In this document: piece after piece, positions 24,416 through 36,927 of the stretch
Layout: each line of letters begins with the position of its first letter
Numbering within the stretch: the first letter of the stretch is position 1
Assembly: GCA_013397695.1 (NCBI GenBank)
Contig: VYZI01000101.1
Coordinates: 378,447 to 442,446, forward strand
Reading direction: 5' to 3'
Length of the DNA stretch: 64,000 nt
From: Centropus unirufus
Taxonomy: Eukaryota; Chordata; Aves; Cuculiformes; Centropidae
Program-made: the position numbers and the translations under genes
The notes under the pieces: generated by a model
The model's input: the letters and a program-made list of their open reading frames with translations, nothing else
Told to the model about the DNA's origin: nothing
Databases searched by the model: none

Positions 24416-25785
24416 TTAATGAATGAGGCCGAGTCCTCTGACTCTGGAGGCTGCCATCAGGCTGAAGAGCATGCCTGTAAGAATAGGAGTGCTGGGGTTT
24501 TCCCTGGAGAAGTTGATTGGGTGGATTTATTTTTTTTTCTGTCTTGTATCATGAGATATTCCATATACAGATAAATTTAACTCTTTATCAACAAGTGTTT
24601 ATAAGAGGCAAAGTATCAGAGTAAAAGGAATCATCAGGATTAATCAATTTACACTTGTCCTGCCTCGGGAAAAAAACAACTGTCAGCTAGAGCTGTGCCT
24701 CTCGATTGAGCCTACTTTGACCATACTCTGAGCACACTCAACCTACTGAACTTCAGCCATCGACCTAGCCTTGAGCATTGTTCATCCTCCTACTTTCAGA
24801 ACAAATGGCAGGAGAGTGGGTTTGCTTCACAATTCACTGTATTGGAATGCTGTTGTCTCAAGAAATCTTGATGGCAGAAGAGAGTTAATGCAGTGCAGGA
24901 GAACTCAAATAATTTATTTTTTGGGGGGAGTAATTCTCGGCTTGAACTAACTTTGAAGACGGAAGAGATATATAAAACTAATGGGATTGTGCTGTACTCA
25001 GGCTTTGGATATCTGTTTTGATAACCTTTTAGAGAAGACAAGACAGACCCAATGATTTGCCCATAGAATCTTTTAAACATATTTCTTTAAAAATTAATTT
25101 AATTTTGTGCAGTTGACACAAGGTTTATAGTGTTCACTGTGATACGGTATGTGGTTCTGGTTTTGCAAAGGTTTAGCAAGTTCATGTACTTGTTTTTGCA
25201 TCTGAATAGTCCCTCTAACGTTACCAAGACTATGCATGTGTGGAGAGTCACAGGTTTGCTGCAGTCTGTAAGATGCGAGCCTTACAGATAGTACAGATGT
25301 TACACTGGGGAACACTAATGTCAAACGTGTAATTAAAAATCTTCAGGACAGGCAAATTTCTGAGCATGTGCAGTATCCTTTTTTTGAACCTCAGGATCTC
25401 AGCTGGTTTTGGTTAAAAACACAGAAAGCAATTAACTTGCTTCTTAGAGGCTAATAATAACTGAACCTTTTGGCAAATTTTGTGATGCGATGATTTCCTC
25501 TCAGTGATATAAGCCAAAGGAATTAATAAAACAGATTTTAAAAAATCATTTATGCTAACACAGTCATTTTGCAGTCAGAAGTGTATAACAGCAAGGAATT
25601 TGAAAACTGGTCCCTGCTGCTTTGGACTTCAGACCTTTTTGTGAGGCTCGATCTCATGTATTTGGACCGTATTAAAGAAATTTTTGTTGTGTGGTCTGCT
25701 TCAAATTTTAACAGATTTCATGAACTGAGCCCCTTTTGTTTTCTTTTTCTTTATAAAATTTGAAGAGTTTTCTTCCATTTCAAAA
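24416..25785. other. No feature seen
   Basis: Unique sequence with short chance open frames only. Confidence 0.5.
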
Positions 25786-26453
25786 TTAAAATTCCAAGCA
25801 GATCTGCCTGGATAAATAAGATGAGCTAGATTTGGTTCCAAGTGGGGCAGTGGAGGGTGGTGCTGGTTCTTGTTCTTCACATGAATGATGCTTCTCTTCT
25901 CCCAAAAGACAATGGTTGTAAGCAGGTTTACTGCCAACTGACTTCTTAATGTGCTTCAGCTCTGACCTTAAGTGACCTCCTTGCTGCTGTGGCATCTTGT
26001 GCAATCCCTACAATCACTCGCTCTTTGTAGTCTCCCTCAGCATCATCAGAGATTTATTTATCAGCACAACAAGAATGGAGAAAATCATGCCTGCATACAC
26101 ACAAATGCCAGTCACCTGCATGGATGAGTCCAGTAGCTTTAAACAAGGGAAACATAAGTTGCTAAATTCTAGGCTGTTTGTGAAGAGAAATAGGACACCC
26201 CAATAATATTAATCTGGAGCTGAAGCTTGGTTGCCAGCTGTGCCACAAGCTTTCCCAGCTGACCAAAGGCAAGGTGGATGCTGGATATGTCCAACTGCCA
26301 AAAGTAAACAGCAGCATTACTTAAAAGGAGTGAGGACAGGTGTGCTAGGTGACAATGCAGCACTTGAATGCTGCAGTGATGTGGCCCTATTTGGAACCGT
26401 GACTCAAATGATACGGTCATTCCTGGGGCACTAGCTTGGTATCTGGACCTCAT
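25786..26453 (-). pseudogene. Possible decayed coding sequence (unidentified)
   Basis: Three neighbouring minus-strand frames look more protein-like than the surroundings. The first (26453-26169) ends with a segment including SSIHLAFGQLGKLVAQLATK. The second (about 26123-26016) encodes MQVTGICVYAGMIFSILVV, a membrane-helix-like stretch, followed by basic and acidic residues. The third (26004-25786) ends in a serine-rich tail and a stop. Together they could be one frameshifted reading frame of a small membrane protein, for example a retrocopy. No poly-A, no family match and no splice sites support this, so chance is still a good explanation. Confidence 0.18.
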
Positions 26454-29394
26454 TGGTAGAGGACAATATAATCATACATGGAAGTCATGACAGCAGCACA
26501 TTCCAAATAGTGAGAAGCAATCCTTGGAGGAAGAAGCAAGAGCTGCTGTTTAGCAAGAAAAGTGAAAGAGCAGAGAGTTGTACTCATAGATATTTTAGAT
26601 TAATTCAGTTAGGATTGAGTGGTATGTAGGCAACACTAGAGTGTGGTGCACATTACAGGAAAACTCAACTATCAGGAACTGGAATTAGATGCTTCTGGAA
26701 AACAAGACAGCATTTTGCCCTTGGAAGTGTGCATTACATCCAAACAGACTATAAATTCCCTCAACCCTCAGTTAAACTTATGTCTGTTCCCCGCCTCTGG
26801 AGTTAGCTAATGTAGGACAGTTCTGAGACACTAGTAATGGTATCAAAGGATGTTCCCTCACTTTTCCCCTGCCCTCGTGGTATGGTAAGTCAAGCTTGGT
26901 GCCCTGGACCAAATGTCAGGGAAATTTTCTGTGCTTCTCTCCTACACAGCCAAACATGCCTGATGCGCAATGGACTTTTTAACTGTTGTTTTGGTCTTGT
27001 TAGCTACAAGCCTAGAAGGTTTTGTCTCTTTTTCTGAACTGTGAAATCCATGCTGATTCTTCTGAACAGGTAGCCTAGAAACCAAATATTTATGCCTCTT
27101 AGTTTTAAATCATATATAATAGCACTGTTTGATCTTACCTTTGGAAAAGGCTGACACCCCCTCCTCCATTTTTCTGAGCAACAAGAAAACATTGTAAATG
27201 CTTCATTGTCATGTCCAGCCTTAGGACTGCTCTGTTCCTGTTCCCATTCCCTATCAAAAGCAGTGATGTGCAAAATACAGACTGAAACCGTTGCTGCCTA
27301 AGGCCGCTGCCTAGGCTGAGAATAAACCTGATCAGCTGTAGATTCATATTTGTCAGTGAGGCCTCTGTTTCTTCTGTTCCTTTTCCAAGGGAGACAAAAG
27401 CCCAAGCAAACATTCACAGAGCGCCTACAAGGAGAATTAATTACTCTGTTCCCTTCAGCTTCTCGTGCTGCATCCATCGCCTTACTCTCTGAGGTCTGTT
27501 GGTTTTGTAGGTGGAGCTGTGGAGTCTTAATGCAGGGCTCTCCTTGAGTGATGTGACTTCTCTGTGCTCTTTCCTCTACGCTTGCACTGGAAATGCAATT
27601 TTGCATCCTGGGGTTTAGACTTCACAAAAATAGCCATCTGACAAAGCTCGTTTTAGATGAAAGGTAAGATGAAGCAAATTATCATTTGATGCTCAATTCA
27701 GCCTCTTAAATATAGCCTTACAATGCCATCTTAGATGTTTTAGGATATCCCATCTTGCATCCAGTTACTTTTCCGTCACAGTTGCAGTCTGGTGCCATGC
27801 ACTTGCATCTGGGAAGTGGATGCAGTTTTAGTCATAGCTGGATTTTCATCCCAGTGAATTCAGGGGCAGTATTTATCAAGTGGAACCACAGAAGAGCTAG
27901 TGTTAGTGCCATCGTGGCAGTACAAGCACTCTGCCTGGCACAATTAGCCTTGCTGTGAGGCCAGCCTTATTAGCTCAGAGCAAGTACTTTGGAAATAGAG
28001 TGAAGTAGAGCTGGGAATCTCCACAGAGCACTGTTTGGCTGCGGGTCTCCACCTGAGATCCCCTCCCTTGTTCTGGAGGCACCGGAGGAGGTCGGTTAAA
28101 CCTGGCCCTTCATTTTCTGATAAGCTGTCAATGCAATGTTCACTGTTACCTCACCTAGGTGTTCCTACCCTAAAGCCCTTCCTTTTAATTTCAGTACCTG
28201 GTGCAAGTCTTGCCCACAGTGATCTACCCCACCTTGAGGTCTTTTAAAGGATAATAGCTCACATGAAAGCAGGTTCATAGAAGTTAGAGATCAGCATGAC
28301 CTTTTGCTCATCTCTGCCAGTCTCTTTCAAGCGGCTGCAAAGAGGGCAGATCTCCTCTCCTCCTTCCTCACTGCCCCTCTGCCCCAGCTCCTTCTCCTTC
28401 CTGCCTGGGAGTAAACATTAGATGTTACATGTATTAACACGTGCTCTAACACAATGCTCTTGGGCGTGCTCAGTGTGCAAGTCCCTGGCAGCTGTAAATT
28501 AATTAAAAGTAGACAGAAACCCTAGAAAAAAAGCCAGTTCCCTTCCTCCTACCCCCCGCCCCTCTTTTCCTTTCTCTCTCTGTGGGTAAATAGCTGATTC
28601 CTTTGTTCCTTACTGCACTATTTCATTTCTGCCATCATTGTCCTCATTGTTCTCCAAAACAGGAGGGGTCTGGGCCAGGAGCAGCCAAGGTCTTGGCTAA
28701 TGACGGGAAGTCTTTAAAGTTTGCGCTGCATTTCATCTTCTCTGTGGGAGTTTTAGGACGCATCCAGTGTTTGATCCCCACCGTGCAACTTTGCTTCTAG
28801 TTAATTAACAGATCCCCATTACACTCTCTCATCTGCAAGCACATGGGAGGCCTATCAGGAGGTAATTCAAGGCCAATCTGAGTGATGGCAGAAATTAGAG
28901 AAAACGGTTGTTTTAGGGTTCTAACATTCAGGAATAAAGCTCTCCCTTCACAGAAGTGCCTTGCAAATTTGGATGGTTTTTGTTGTATCATTTTAAGTTT
29001 TTAAGAGATCTCCTTTGCGATGAAGTTTCTTTTGGGGGCTGGTTTTTTAAGGAGAGGTAGATGGGAAGGCAGTTTATTTGTTTTGCTGCTTTGCAGCCTG
29101 CATGGTGTATGGTTTTGAGGACCAGTTGAAATGAAACCACAGTGTTATTAGCAAGATGTTTTCACCTTCCTTTCATTCCCCGCTTCCCTGTTCCCACCAA
29201 GCCTATTATACAGGTTACAAGTGTCTTATGGCAACTTTTTTAGTGTTGAGTAAAACCACCACAGGCCTCCCAGCTGCAGAGCTTTGTCAGGCTTTCAGCT
29301 AAATACTGCATCTCTCAGGAGTGCAACCTTCTGTTGACTTTGAATGTTTAGAGTTGTCTGATATTTCCCCCTTCTTTCCTCTTCCCCTCCCTCT
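26454..29394. other. Unique DNA, no gene seen
   Basis: Open frames up to 102 codons overlap on both strands at 27.0-27.6 kb without domains. 28340-28410 and 28540-28585 are pyrimidine-rich. GTAAATTAATTAAAAG near 28494 is an isolated homeodomain-like site. Confidence 0.5.
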
Positions 29395-29600
29395 TCCCCA
29401 CCCTATGAGCAATGACCCCCTTTAACTAATGAATTAGGAACTGCTCCTGCAGTTGCAATTCTCAGTTCAGTACTTGGCAATGAGAATCAAACCAGGGCTA
29501 TTTAGTGCAGCGTTAAATGGCCCACCACATTAGCCCCCTGGCATGCTAAGCTATTAGGTTGTTTTACTGTTGTTAAGTTACATTTGTTAGGTAGAGTTGC
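29395..29600. promoter_or_regulatory. Candidate regulatory block
   Basis: Repeat-free stretch with TTTAACTAATGAATTAGG near 29421, CAGTTGCAATTCTCAG near 29450, GCGTTAAATGGCCCACC near 29511 and CATTAGCCCCCTGGCATG near 29529. No coding frame. Enhancer role is inferred. Confidence 0.28.
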
Positions 29601-32600
29601 TGCTCCAACAGAAACTTGGTTATGTGGGAAAAGGCATATGGCCTGGCGTCTTGTGGATGTATTGTAGGTCTACAAGACACCAAAGCTTTTCCCTCTCTCC
29701 ATAAGGCTGTAACAGAGGAAAGATTTTTTTTGCTTTGTTGTAATCAAGTGGTCTCACGTGACCTTTACGCTGTGGAAGGAAGCAATGGAATCATTATTCA
29801 TTGCTTACCTGTTGCTTGGTGAGCTCTCAGCTGAGCTGCAGCAAGGTGAGGTACCCTAGCAGGGAGTCTCCAGAACCTTGGGAGCTCCAGGTAATATCAA
29901 ACTTTGCAGGCCATCTCCTCACCATCATGGGCTGCTGCTGGTACACACCTCTGGGCTCCTCATCACATCTCAAGGGAAAAGCAGTGTGTGGGCTCCTTCT
30001 CTGTTTGCAGATGTTGAGCAGAACTGAGGACCTCCGAAAAACTGTGACTGCACAGTGTCCCCCCAGAGGATCATTTAACTTGTACGTTGAAAGAACCAAG
30101 AAATAGGTCTTTCTCAGAAATGCTCCAAAACTGCCTCAAAACAGGCTGTCACAGAAGATGAATTCACCATTTTCTGCTACAAGTGAAAAAGGGGTTCAAC
30201 TTGCATCCAGGATTCTTTTGTTCCTGTAGCTGCAAGAGGATGTGTATCATACTAGGAGGTGGGGTTCACCCCTGGCCGTGAACAAGGGAAGAAAATGATC
30301 TAGAAGATATATGCGCCTTTGGCTCAGTACATCATGTTTGACTTTCCGATGTTCATTCTAGGTCTTTGTCTAAAAATAGTATTACTTGTCTGTTTATTTA
30401 AGGAGCCTGCTCTCTTAGACTCTAAATGAGTATCTAACTAAAATCTTTAAATATATAAATAATAATAAATACTATGTGTGTCATGGGTTAGAGTGATGTG
30501 TTTGAGGATGGATCGATGGATGACCCAAATCAAACAAAACTAGGGAGGGCTGCAAAGGGAATGATTCCTGGTTTTCCTCCAGCTCACTGAAGGTTTTTTG
30601 GACAAGTGGTGAAGGAGGGACATCCTTCTGCTCCACTTGGACATCTATGTACAGTGGAGCCAAGTGTAAGTGCAGGACTTTGTGCAGCTTGCCTGAGTGG
30701 TGTCTTTTTTTATTCTTACATTGTAGTGATTTGCATCCTCCTTTTTTGTAGCACCAGTGCTTCACCTTTGCTGGATACAAAGATATTATAAAGCACTGAT
30801 TCTTTGGGGCGGGAAGGGAAACTGATGCTCCAATACAAAATCTTGTTGAGTTATGAGATTTAAAAATAATGAAATGGGTGGTGCATTCTCAGTCAAGGCA
30901 CCCTGTTGCTGAGGTGACTGGGTTAGATGGGGTCCTCAGCTGCTAAGCAGCGATGCTTGGATGTGGCACTGGGTTTCAGAGAGAATCCCCCTGCAAAAGG
31001 AAGCATGTGCCAGTATTGTAGAGTGCTTGTGCCAGCCAGCTTGCAGGGTTGATTTGGCATTTGGCGTATTGGTAGCGACTGCCAGTGTGTGTGGTGAAAG
31101 AGAAGGGAATAGACAAGAAAAACACATAGGAGTTTAAAATAAAAATGTAAAATTATTTCCTTTGTGCCATATGGCCTTCAATATTTTGACAATACTAAGG
31201 CCAAAATTAATCATGCCAGGTTAGAGTTGTAGTTCAAAAACATATGTAAAACTGTCCCCCTGAGTGTGTATTTGAGTTACCATTTTCATACAGAAAAACC
31301 TTAACCTTTTAAGGTTCTTATTCTCTGCTCCACTACCAATAAGTCCTTTTCGGTGAGGTTTTCCTACTGTGTGAATATTTAATTTTTTTTTTCCATTTTT
31401 TTGTAGCGTCAGAATTAAATGTAAAAAATATTGTTGATTTGCCTTTTAAAATTTTGTTTGGAGGAGCTTGTTTTATTTTTGTTTTCATGGAACTAAATGG
31501 ATTTTTAACAAAGGTTGTCTTGTGTCCAGGCTGGACTGTTTGGTCAAAAAGAAGGGGAGAAGGGATGACAAGGATGAGGGAGGAGGAGTAACAAGGACCC
31601 ACTAATGGTTGGAGAGCTATTGTATGAAAAGTGGCAGTCCATCACACCAATCCTGTTTGTGCTGGCTAGGATGCTGAGTCCAGTGCACCTGCAGCAGATG
31701 GATTTTCAAATCTGGGATTTAAGTTTTGAAATACGCGATGTGGTCAGTCAGTGGATTTTCATTTATAAAGGAACCATTCTGAATTTCTACAGTAATATGG
31801 CCTTCTGCCCAATGTAAACTATAGAATTTTTCACTACAATTTTTTCATCAAGCACCCTGCATCTTGTTATACCCAAGCATATTATTCAGGCTTACCCTGT
31901 ATTAGGTCATTGTCAAACAAGCTTGGCTATGCATTGAAGCACAATAGTGTTCTGCACAAGTTCCTGTTGTGGGCACTTTGCTTCACCACTAAAAATGCCA
32001 TATGGAGTCTGGCTTAATCCACTTCAAAAGCAAAACTAAACCATACAAAGGCACTCCTGAAAAGGAATAACAATGAATGAGGAATGGAGCTGTTCTGCGT
32101 TAGTTTTTCCAGGGCTGGTTCGTTATGTAATCAAGTCCACATCAAATCTTGAACGATTCAGTTTTACAGAGTTCAGGTATGATTGAATTGGGTATTTTTG
32201 TTTATCCCACTGTAGACATAGGAGATGGATATGAAATTCAAATATAGATCTCCATCTTTTTAAAGTTTGGTAACGTTCAGAGGCAGGATTTAGGCAATCT
32301 TTAATTCATGTGAATGTAAGCAATACTGTGACTATCTGAGGACAGTAAATGTTTCTTTATCTGTGATTGATCTCAAGATCAGCCTATCTGTTATCATGCA
32401 GTCCCTCCTTTGAGAGGGAGGAGGTGAGTGGAAATTTTAAGGAACAAATGTAAGCAACTGGTTTTCTTTAACTTCTAAAACCTAATAGTGAGAGAGGCAA
32501 AAAAGAGCTCCAGTTTGGATGATAATTAAACATAGCTTTGAAGTTTTAACTAAATCGTATTTCTTTTTCTGATGCCTGTAAGCCTCAAAAAAATGGACAA

Positions 32601-33409
32601 GCAATGATTAGTACATAATAAAGTATGTTCAAATAGCTTATGGTATTACGAAAACAAAATTCAAAAGGCCAATATACTGACAGTTAAAATCTGTCTAAGG
32701 GGCAATAGGGGGGAACCTTCACAAAAACAATATGCTGATTGCATGCAGCTACCCTGCCGAGTCAAATCTTAAATAAATTATACATACATAGATGTACTGG
32801 AGCTGAGAAATGAAGCAGTTTAAAATGTTCCTGGTTTTGTGCTTTAGGCAAACTCTGTAACTACCCTATGTCTTTAATGCATCAGACATTTGGTCTGTTG
32901 TAACTGGGAAGTACCTGGAGCTTCAGAGGCCAGTGGAAAAATCCAGCTTTGTGCTATATCGGGTATGGGGAGAAGTGTTGGGTGATAAACAATCTCTTTT
33001 GATTCTTTGATAAGGAATCCCTTTCTCTCAACTGTACACCACCCCCCCATCTCTTCCACCCACTGGTAAGAAATCCTGATGAAGTACTGAAATGTTGCAT
33101 ATTTCAATAGCGTTTTTTTTTCCGCAGAAACAAATTCATGCATCCAAAAATTCAGTTTCTAAGCAGCTGGAGTTCTTCAGAATTTGTGTCAAATATGATA
33201 ACTAATTTCAGCCAAAATAAATATGAAAATAAAATTCTGAACATTTCAGTACATATGAAACAAAGCATTCTGATTTCTTGGAATTTCCAAGAAGACATAG
33301 TATACAGCCTAGTGATGAGGTCTGCTTACAGGTATGTAAGAGATTCATGTTCTTATCCTCTTTCTTCCTAAATTGAAGAAAGATGTTGAATACAGTTTTT
33401 TAGTCTTCT
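29601..33409. other. Unique DNA, no gene seen
   Basis: The longest frames are about 100 codons (29801-30106 plus, 30481-30780 minus) and have no domain. AT-rich with scattered A and T runs. Nothing else is supported. Confidence 0.5.
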
Positions 33410-33890
33410 CACTCTTTATTCTTCATGCACTCTTGTGTGACTCCATCTGGAGTATTGTATCCGGTTCTGGAATCCTCAACATGAGAGATATGGAACTGTT
33501 GCAATGGATCCAGAGGAGGGCTACAAAGATGATCAGAGGTCTGGAGCCCTTCTATGCAACAGGCTGAGAGTTGGGACTGCTCAGCCTGGAGAATAGAAGG
33601 CTCCAGGGAGATTTTAGAGTAGCCTTCCAGGACCTGAAATGGGCCTACGAGAAAGCTGGGGAGGAACTTTTTACAAGGGCACGTAGTGACAGGATGAGAG
33701 GGAATGAGTATAAATTGGAAGAGGGAAGATTTAGCATAGACATCAAGAACAAACTCTGGCATAGGTTGCCCAGGGAACTTGTGGATGCCCCCTCCCTGGA
33801 AGTGTTCAAGTTCAGGTTGGATGGGGCCTTGAGATTGGAACTAGATGATCTTTAAGGCCATTTCCAACCCAAACCATTCTATGATTTGTT
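33410..33890 (+). mobile_element. CR1 LINE, 5'-truncated 3' end (copy A)
   Basis: The order of recognisable CR1 blocks is intact. GGAGTATTGTATCCGGTTCTGG and the CCAGAGGAGGGC block come first. Next are the CTGCTCAGCCTGGAG and AAGCTGGGGAGGAACTTTTT blocks, GGTTGCCCAGGGAACTTGTGG, and CCCTCCCTGGAAGTGTTCAAG. It ends in TTCCAACCCAAACCATTCT plus a degenerate octamer tail near 33890. The two overlapping open frames here (33373-33567 and 33571-33855) are relics of the end of ORF2 (reverse transcriptase C-terminus) and the 3' UTR, not genes. About 480 bases remain, typical of 5'-truncated CR1 insertions. Confidence 0.93.
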
Positions 33891-34829
33891 CTGTGCTTCT
33901 ATAATCTCCATTGCTTTTGCTTTCACGTCTTCTACTGACAACAAATGGGTTCCTTTGAGCACTGACTTGATCTCTGGGATCTCTTCACTGTAAGTATCAG
34001 TCAGTAATTAAAAAGTTTCTGTCATGGATTTCTTCAGTTTCACAAGGAACCTGATGTTAACTAGCTGTTTACTCTTGCGCACCAACATTTTCTGACCAAG
34101 GGTAAGAAAACATCTCTGAACGTGTGTCCACTAGTACTGAGTGAAGGAATTGACAGTTTGGAACATGTTCTGTAAACATCTCTTTGTCTCTCCCCTCTCA
34201 CTCTTGGTTCCTAAGCCATAAGGTTAGTCTTAGTTGGTTTGTTGTTTCGGGGTTTTTTTTCACATTCCCTGTGAAAACAGCCAGGGTCCACTCTGCTCCA
34301 AGGAATATGTGAGTGCTTCTACAGAGCTTCAACTGGAAAGGCTGGTAGGCAGGTCTTGATATACCACTGGTTAAGGCAGATATTAGGATACAGCGCACAC
34401 AGATTCTTGCTCTAAATCATGTTAAATTGAAATTCAGGTCCTCTAGATTTTGGTGAATAATTTAATCACCAATTGTTAACCTAGCACAAGAGGACATGAG
34501 CAAATAATGCTGCTGCTCTACGTCTTGGTGTGCTGACATGAAACTCTTGCTGTTCTACCAAAACACCATTCCAAGGCTTCAGAGTTAAATTACAGTGAAT
34601 AAGAGCAAAATTTGGCCCTCGCTTTTGTTATAGTTTGATTGCTTGCTCTCTTTGTATTGGTTTTATTTGCCAGAATAGTTACTATTTGAACTTATGTTAA
34701 AGAGTATATTTCAGCATTACTTGGGCACAGAGGCTAATGTTTCCAGCTTTCAGATAGGTTATTACCATTCGAATACTCTGTAGATAAATTTAATTAAAAG
34801 AAAAAAAACAAACCTTTTTTAGCTTCTGC
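33891..34829. other. No feature seen
   Basis: Unique sequence between CR1 copy A and the next regulatory block. A short AAATTTGGCCCT motif near 34609 is also common in old sauropsid repeats but is not enough to call one. Confidence 0.5.
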
Positions 34830-35070
34830 CTCATTCTAAATGGAGACTTAGCTCTAAGTAATCAAAATTGCTTTGGTTGTGCATAGCAGCATTAAAAGCC
34901 TTGTCCGCTAATTGAGTGAAGCGGCTCCAGTGAAGCAGCCTTGCCCCCTCATTATGTGATCCTGCAAGTGCTGTTTGTCGGCGTCGCTTGCCGGTCTCAA
35001 TCTAACTGTACTGCTGGCGCAAATTAGCAGTAATTCCCTATGACACTCTGTGTCCTTCCAATGAAACAAC
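34830..35070. promoter_or_regulatory. Strongest candidate enhancer / conserved non-coding block
   Basis: About 240 bases with CpG content and motif texture unlike the flanks. It contains TAAGTAATCAAAATTGC near 34855, CCGCTAATTGAGTG near 34905, GGCGTCGCTTGCCGGTC near 34980 and GCGCAAATTAGCAGTAATTC near 35017. It ends with GAAACAACAATATGG (SOX-like ACAAT) near 35062. Several CpGs persist in DNA otherwise depleted of them, and there is no repeat signature. This combination is characteristic of deeply conserved developmental enhancers, but conservation itself is inferred. It lies directly 5' of the coding-looking frame at 35.08-35.45 kb. Confidence 0.45.
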
Positions 35071-35080
35071 AATATGGATC

Positions 35081-35446
35081 TTGTACCACCCCTGCCCTTA
35101 TCTCCTCTCCTCCCTGCACCTCCCAGATCCTTTTCCCAGCTCAAGACATCACCTTGACTTAGCCGTCCAACTCCTTCCAACTAACTGGTGTGTCAGTTAT
35201 AGGGTCATAGGGTATATTGTGGCTTGCCTGATGGATAGCGCCTCGTGCTCTGCTGGCACGTTACAGAGAGAGATGTCAGATAAAAAGCGTCACTTTCTGG
35301 TGGCTCAGGCCGTCTCAATGCAGATGGAGGACTTCTACTTCAGGGAAAGACTGTGCATGCACACTGGTGTGATCGTTTACTACCTTCTGCAGCTGAAGAA
35401 CCCTACCAACCACATGCTCCAGCAAGCAGCAGAGATCAGTGGGTAA
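35081..35446 (+). other. Coding-looking open frame, possible exon (unidentified)
   Basis: A 121-codon plus-strand frame. Its second part (from about 35267) reads as plausible protein, including KKRHFLVAQAVSMQMEDFYF and later VIVYYLLQLKNPTNHMLQQA. In the 56 codons from the ATG at 35273, about 38 end in G or C, far above the local AT-rich background. That is the usual sign of coding constraint in such DNA. A possible acceptor (CACGTTACAG) ends at 35266 and a possible donor (GTAACA) starts at 35443, which would give a 176-base exon. Without a donor the frame stops at the TAA at 35444. I do not recognise the peptide. It may instead be part of the adjoining regulatory block, or a retrocopy fragment. 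Confidence 0.3.
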
Positions 35447-35921
35447 CACTTTATAATGAAAGTTAGGTAATATATATGAAATTTTGATGCATGACTATTG
35501 CAAGTAAACAGCATTGGTATTCTTAATTTATTATTGTTCCATCCTGACTGCAAGAAATGGCCTTAAGAAAGGAAGCATTAGTTGGAAGTTCAGGACCCCA
35601 GAATTCCATGTGTTACTTTTCCCCAGAGTTCTTTGTCATTTTGCAAGGGAGACTTATACTCCCTTTAATAATAATCTGTACTTCTCATCCTTTGCTTATG
35701 CTGTCCTCTGAAATGACAAACTGTAGTGTGAGGACTGCCTTGCTTTGTGTGTTTGCAAGGGAACCCTGGTTTCAGTGGGGGCTTTTGTCACATGTTGGCA
35801 GCTGGTGGACATCGGTTGAATGCCACTGAAGTCATTAAGTGAATGTGAAAGGCCTATGGCAAACCATGGTTACTTGCATTGCTGGAGAGAGGGATCTTCG
35901 TGTAGTGTGATCTTAGCCTGC
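35447..35921. other. No feature seen
   Basis: Unique sequence with overlapping short open frames of no recognised family. Confidence 0.5.
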
Positions 35922-36000
35922 ATCTTTGAGAATTAATATCGAGTTCTCAAAGATATGTAATTTTACCTTACTTCATTCATTTTCATTTAAAATGAAAATG
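35922..36000. repeat. Two adjacent perfect inverted repeats
   Basis: Arms ATCTTTGAGAA (35922-35932) and TTCTCAAAGAT (35944-35954) are exact complements around an 11-base spacer. A second palindrome follows: arms CATTTTCATTT (35978-35988) and AAATGAAAATG (35990-36000) around one A. Both have 11-base perfect arms. They sit just upstream of CR1 copy B, separated from it by a T run. Confidence 0.85.
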
Positions 36001-36040
36001 CACAAAAATTATGTGACAGTTGATTTTTTTTTTTTAATTA

Positions 36041-36336
36041 GGTCCTGAAGGAACGCTGGGGAGGGGCTTTTTTTTGTCAGGGAGCATAGTAACCAGATGA
36101 GGAGTAAGGGCTTTACATTGAAAGGGGGATATTTATATCAGCTATTAAGAAGACATTTTTTGCTGTGGGTGTAGTGAGGCACTGGAACAGGTTGTCCAGA
36201 GAAGTCATGGAAGCTCCATCCCTAGGGGTGTTCAAGGCTTTCTAAGCAACCTAATCCAGTGGAAGGTGTCCATGTCTGTGGCAGGGGGCTTTAACTGGAT
36301 TTTTAAGGCCCCTTCCAACCCAAACCATTCTATGAA
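36041..36336 (+). mobile_element. CR1 LINE, 5'-truncated 3' end (copy B)
   Basis: It begins inside the block GGTCCTGAAGGAACGCTGGG, equivalent to the ACCTGAA...AAAGCTGGGGAGGG region. It then runs through GTGAGGCACTGGAACAGG, TTGTCCAGAGAAGTCATGG and CTCCATCCCTAGGGGTGTTC. It ends TTCCAACCCAAACCATTCTATGA. About 300 bases survive, mostly 3' UTR. The same tail type as copy A indicates a related CR1 subfamily. Confidence 0.92.
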
Positions 36337-36927
36337 ATATAAGCTTTGAATCAAAGTACTCATGATTCTGGTGGGGGAAATTTTTGAAGTTATTTTCTTA
36401 AGGTAGTATTTTTTTGGTAGATTCACTGTAATTTCTCAAATTAAAAAAAATGTTTGGGGGAGGAAGCAAGAACAGGAGGCAAGTTCAGATCAAACTCTTG
36501 TTTGTTTTGGGGTTTTTGTAAAGAAAATTTCAGAAGAATTTGGAATTGATTAAAATCAAGATTCTGGCTAGAAGTTCGTCCTAACTAACATTAGGCACAT
36601 AGGAGGTCACTAGATTTTGAACATTAACATCGGAGCCTGCCTTTTTTGTAGTCTGAGGGATGTTTTTGGGCAAAAAAATGTTTCAGCCCCCATTATGCCT
36701 TTATGACCCATAGTGCAGTCTGTCCATCTCTGGCAGAGAGGTCTTGAGCTGACTGTGTTCTTAACCCATGCAGCTGAATTTAAGTTGGGTTAGTAATCAC
36801 TTGCCACCAGGTCATTGACTCTGGCGTGAATTTTCAGTAAAAGGTCCACATGATGATTTGTTATCATTGAAATTCTATGTAGACCCATCTACAACACTCT
36901 TCATCAGTAATGAACTTAATGTCATTA

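Noticed and set aside
33373..33855. Two plus-strand open frames with protein-like segments
   Set aside because: They are relics of the CR1 ORF2 C-terminus and 3' UTR, not a host gene.
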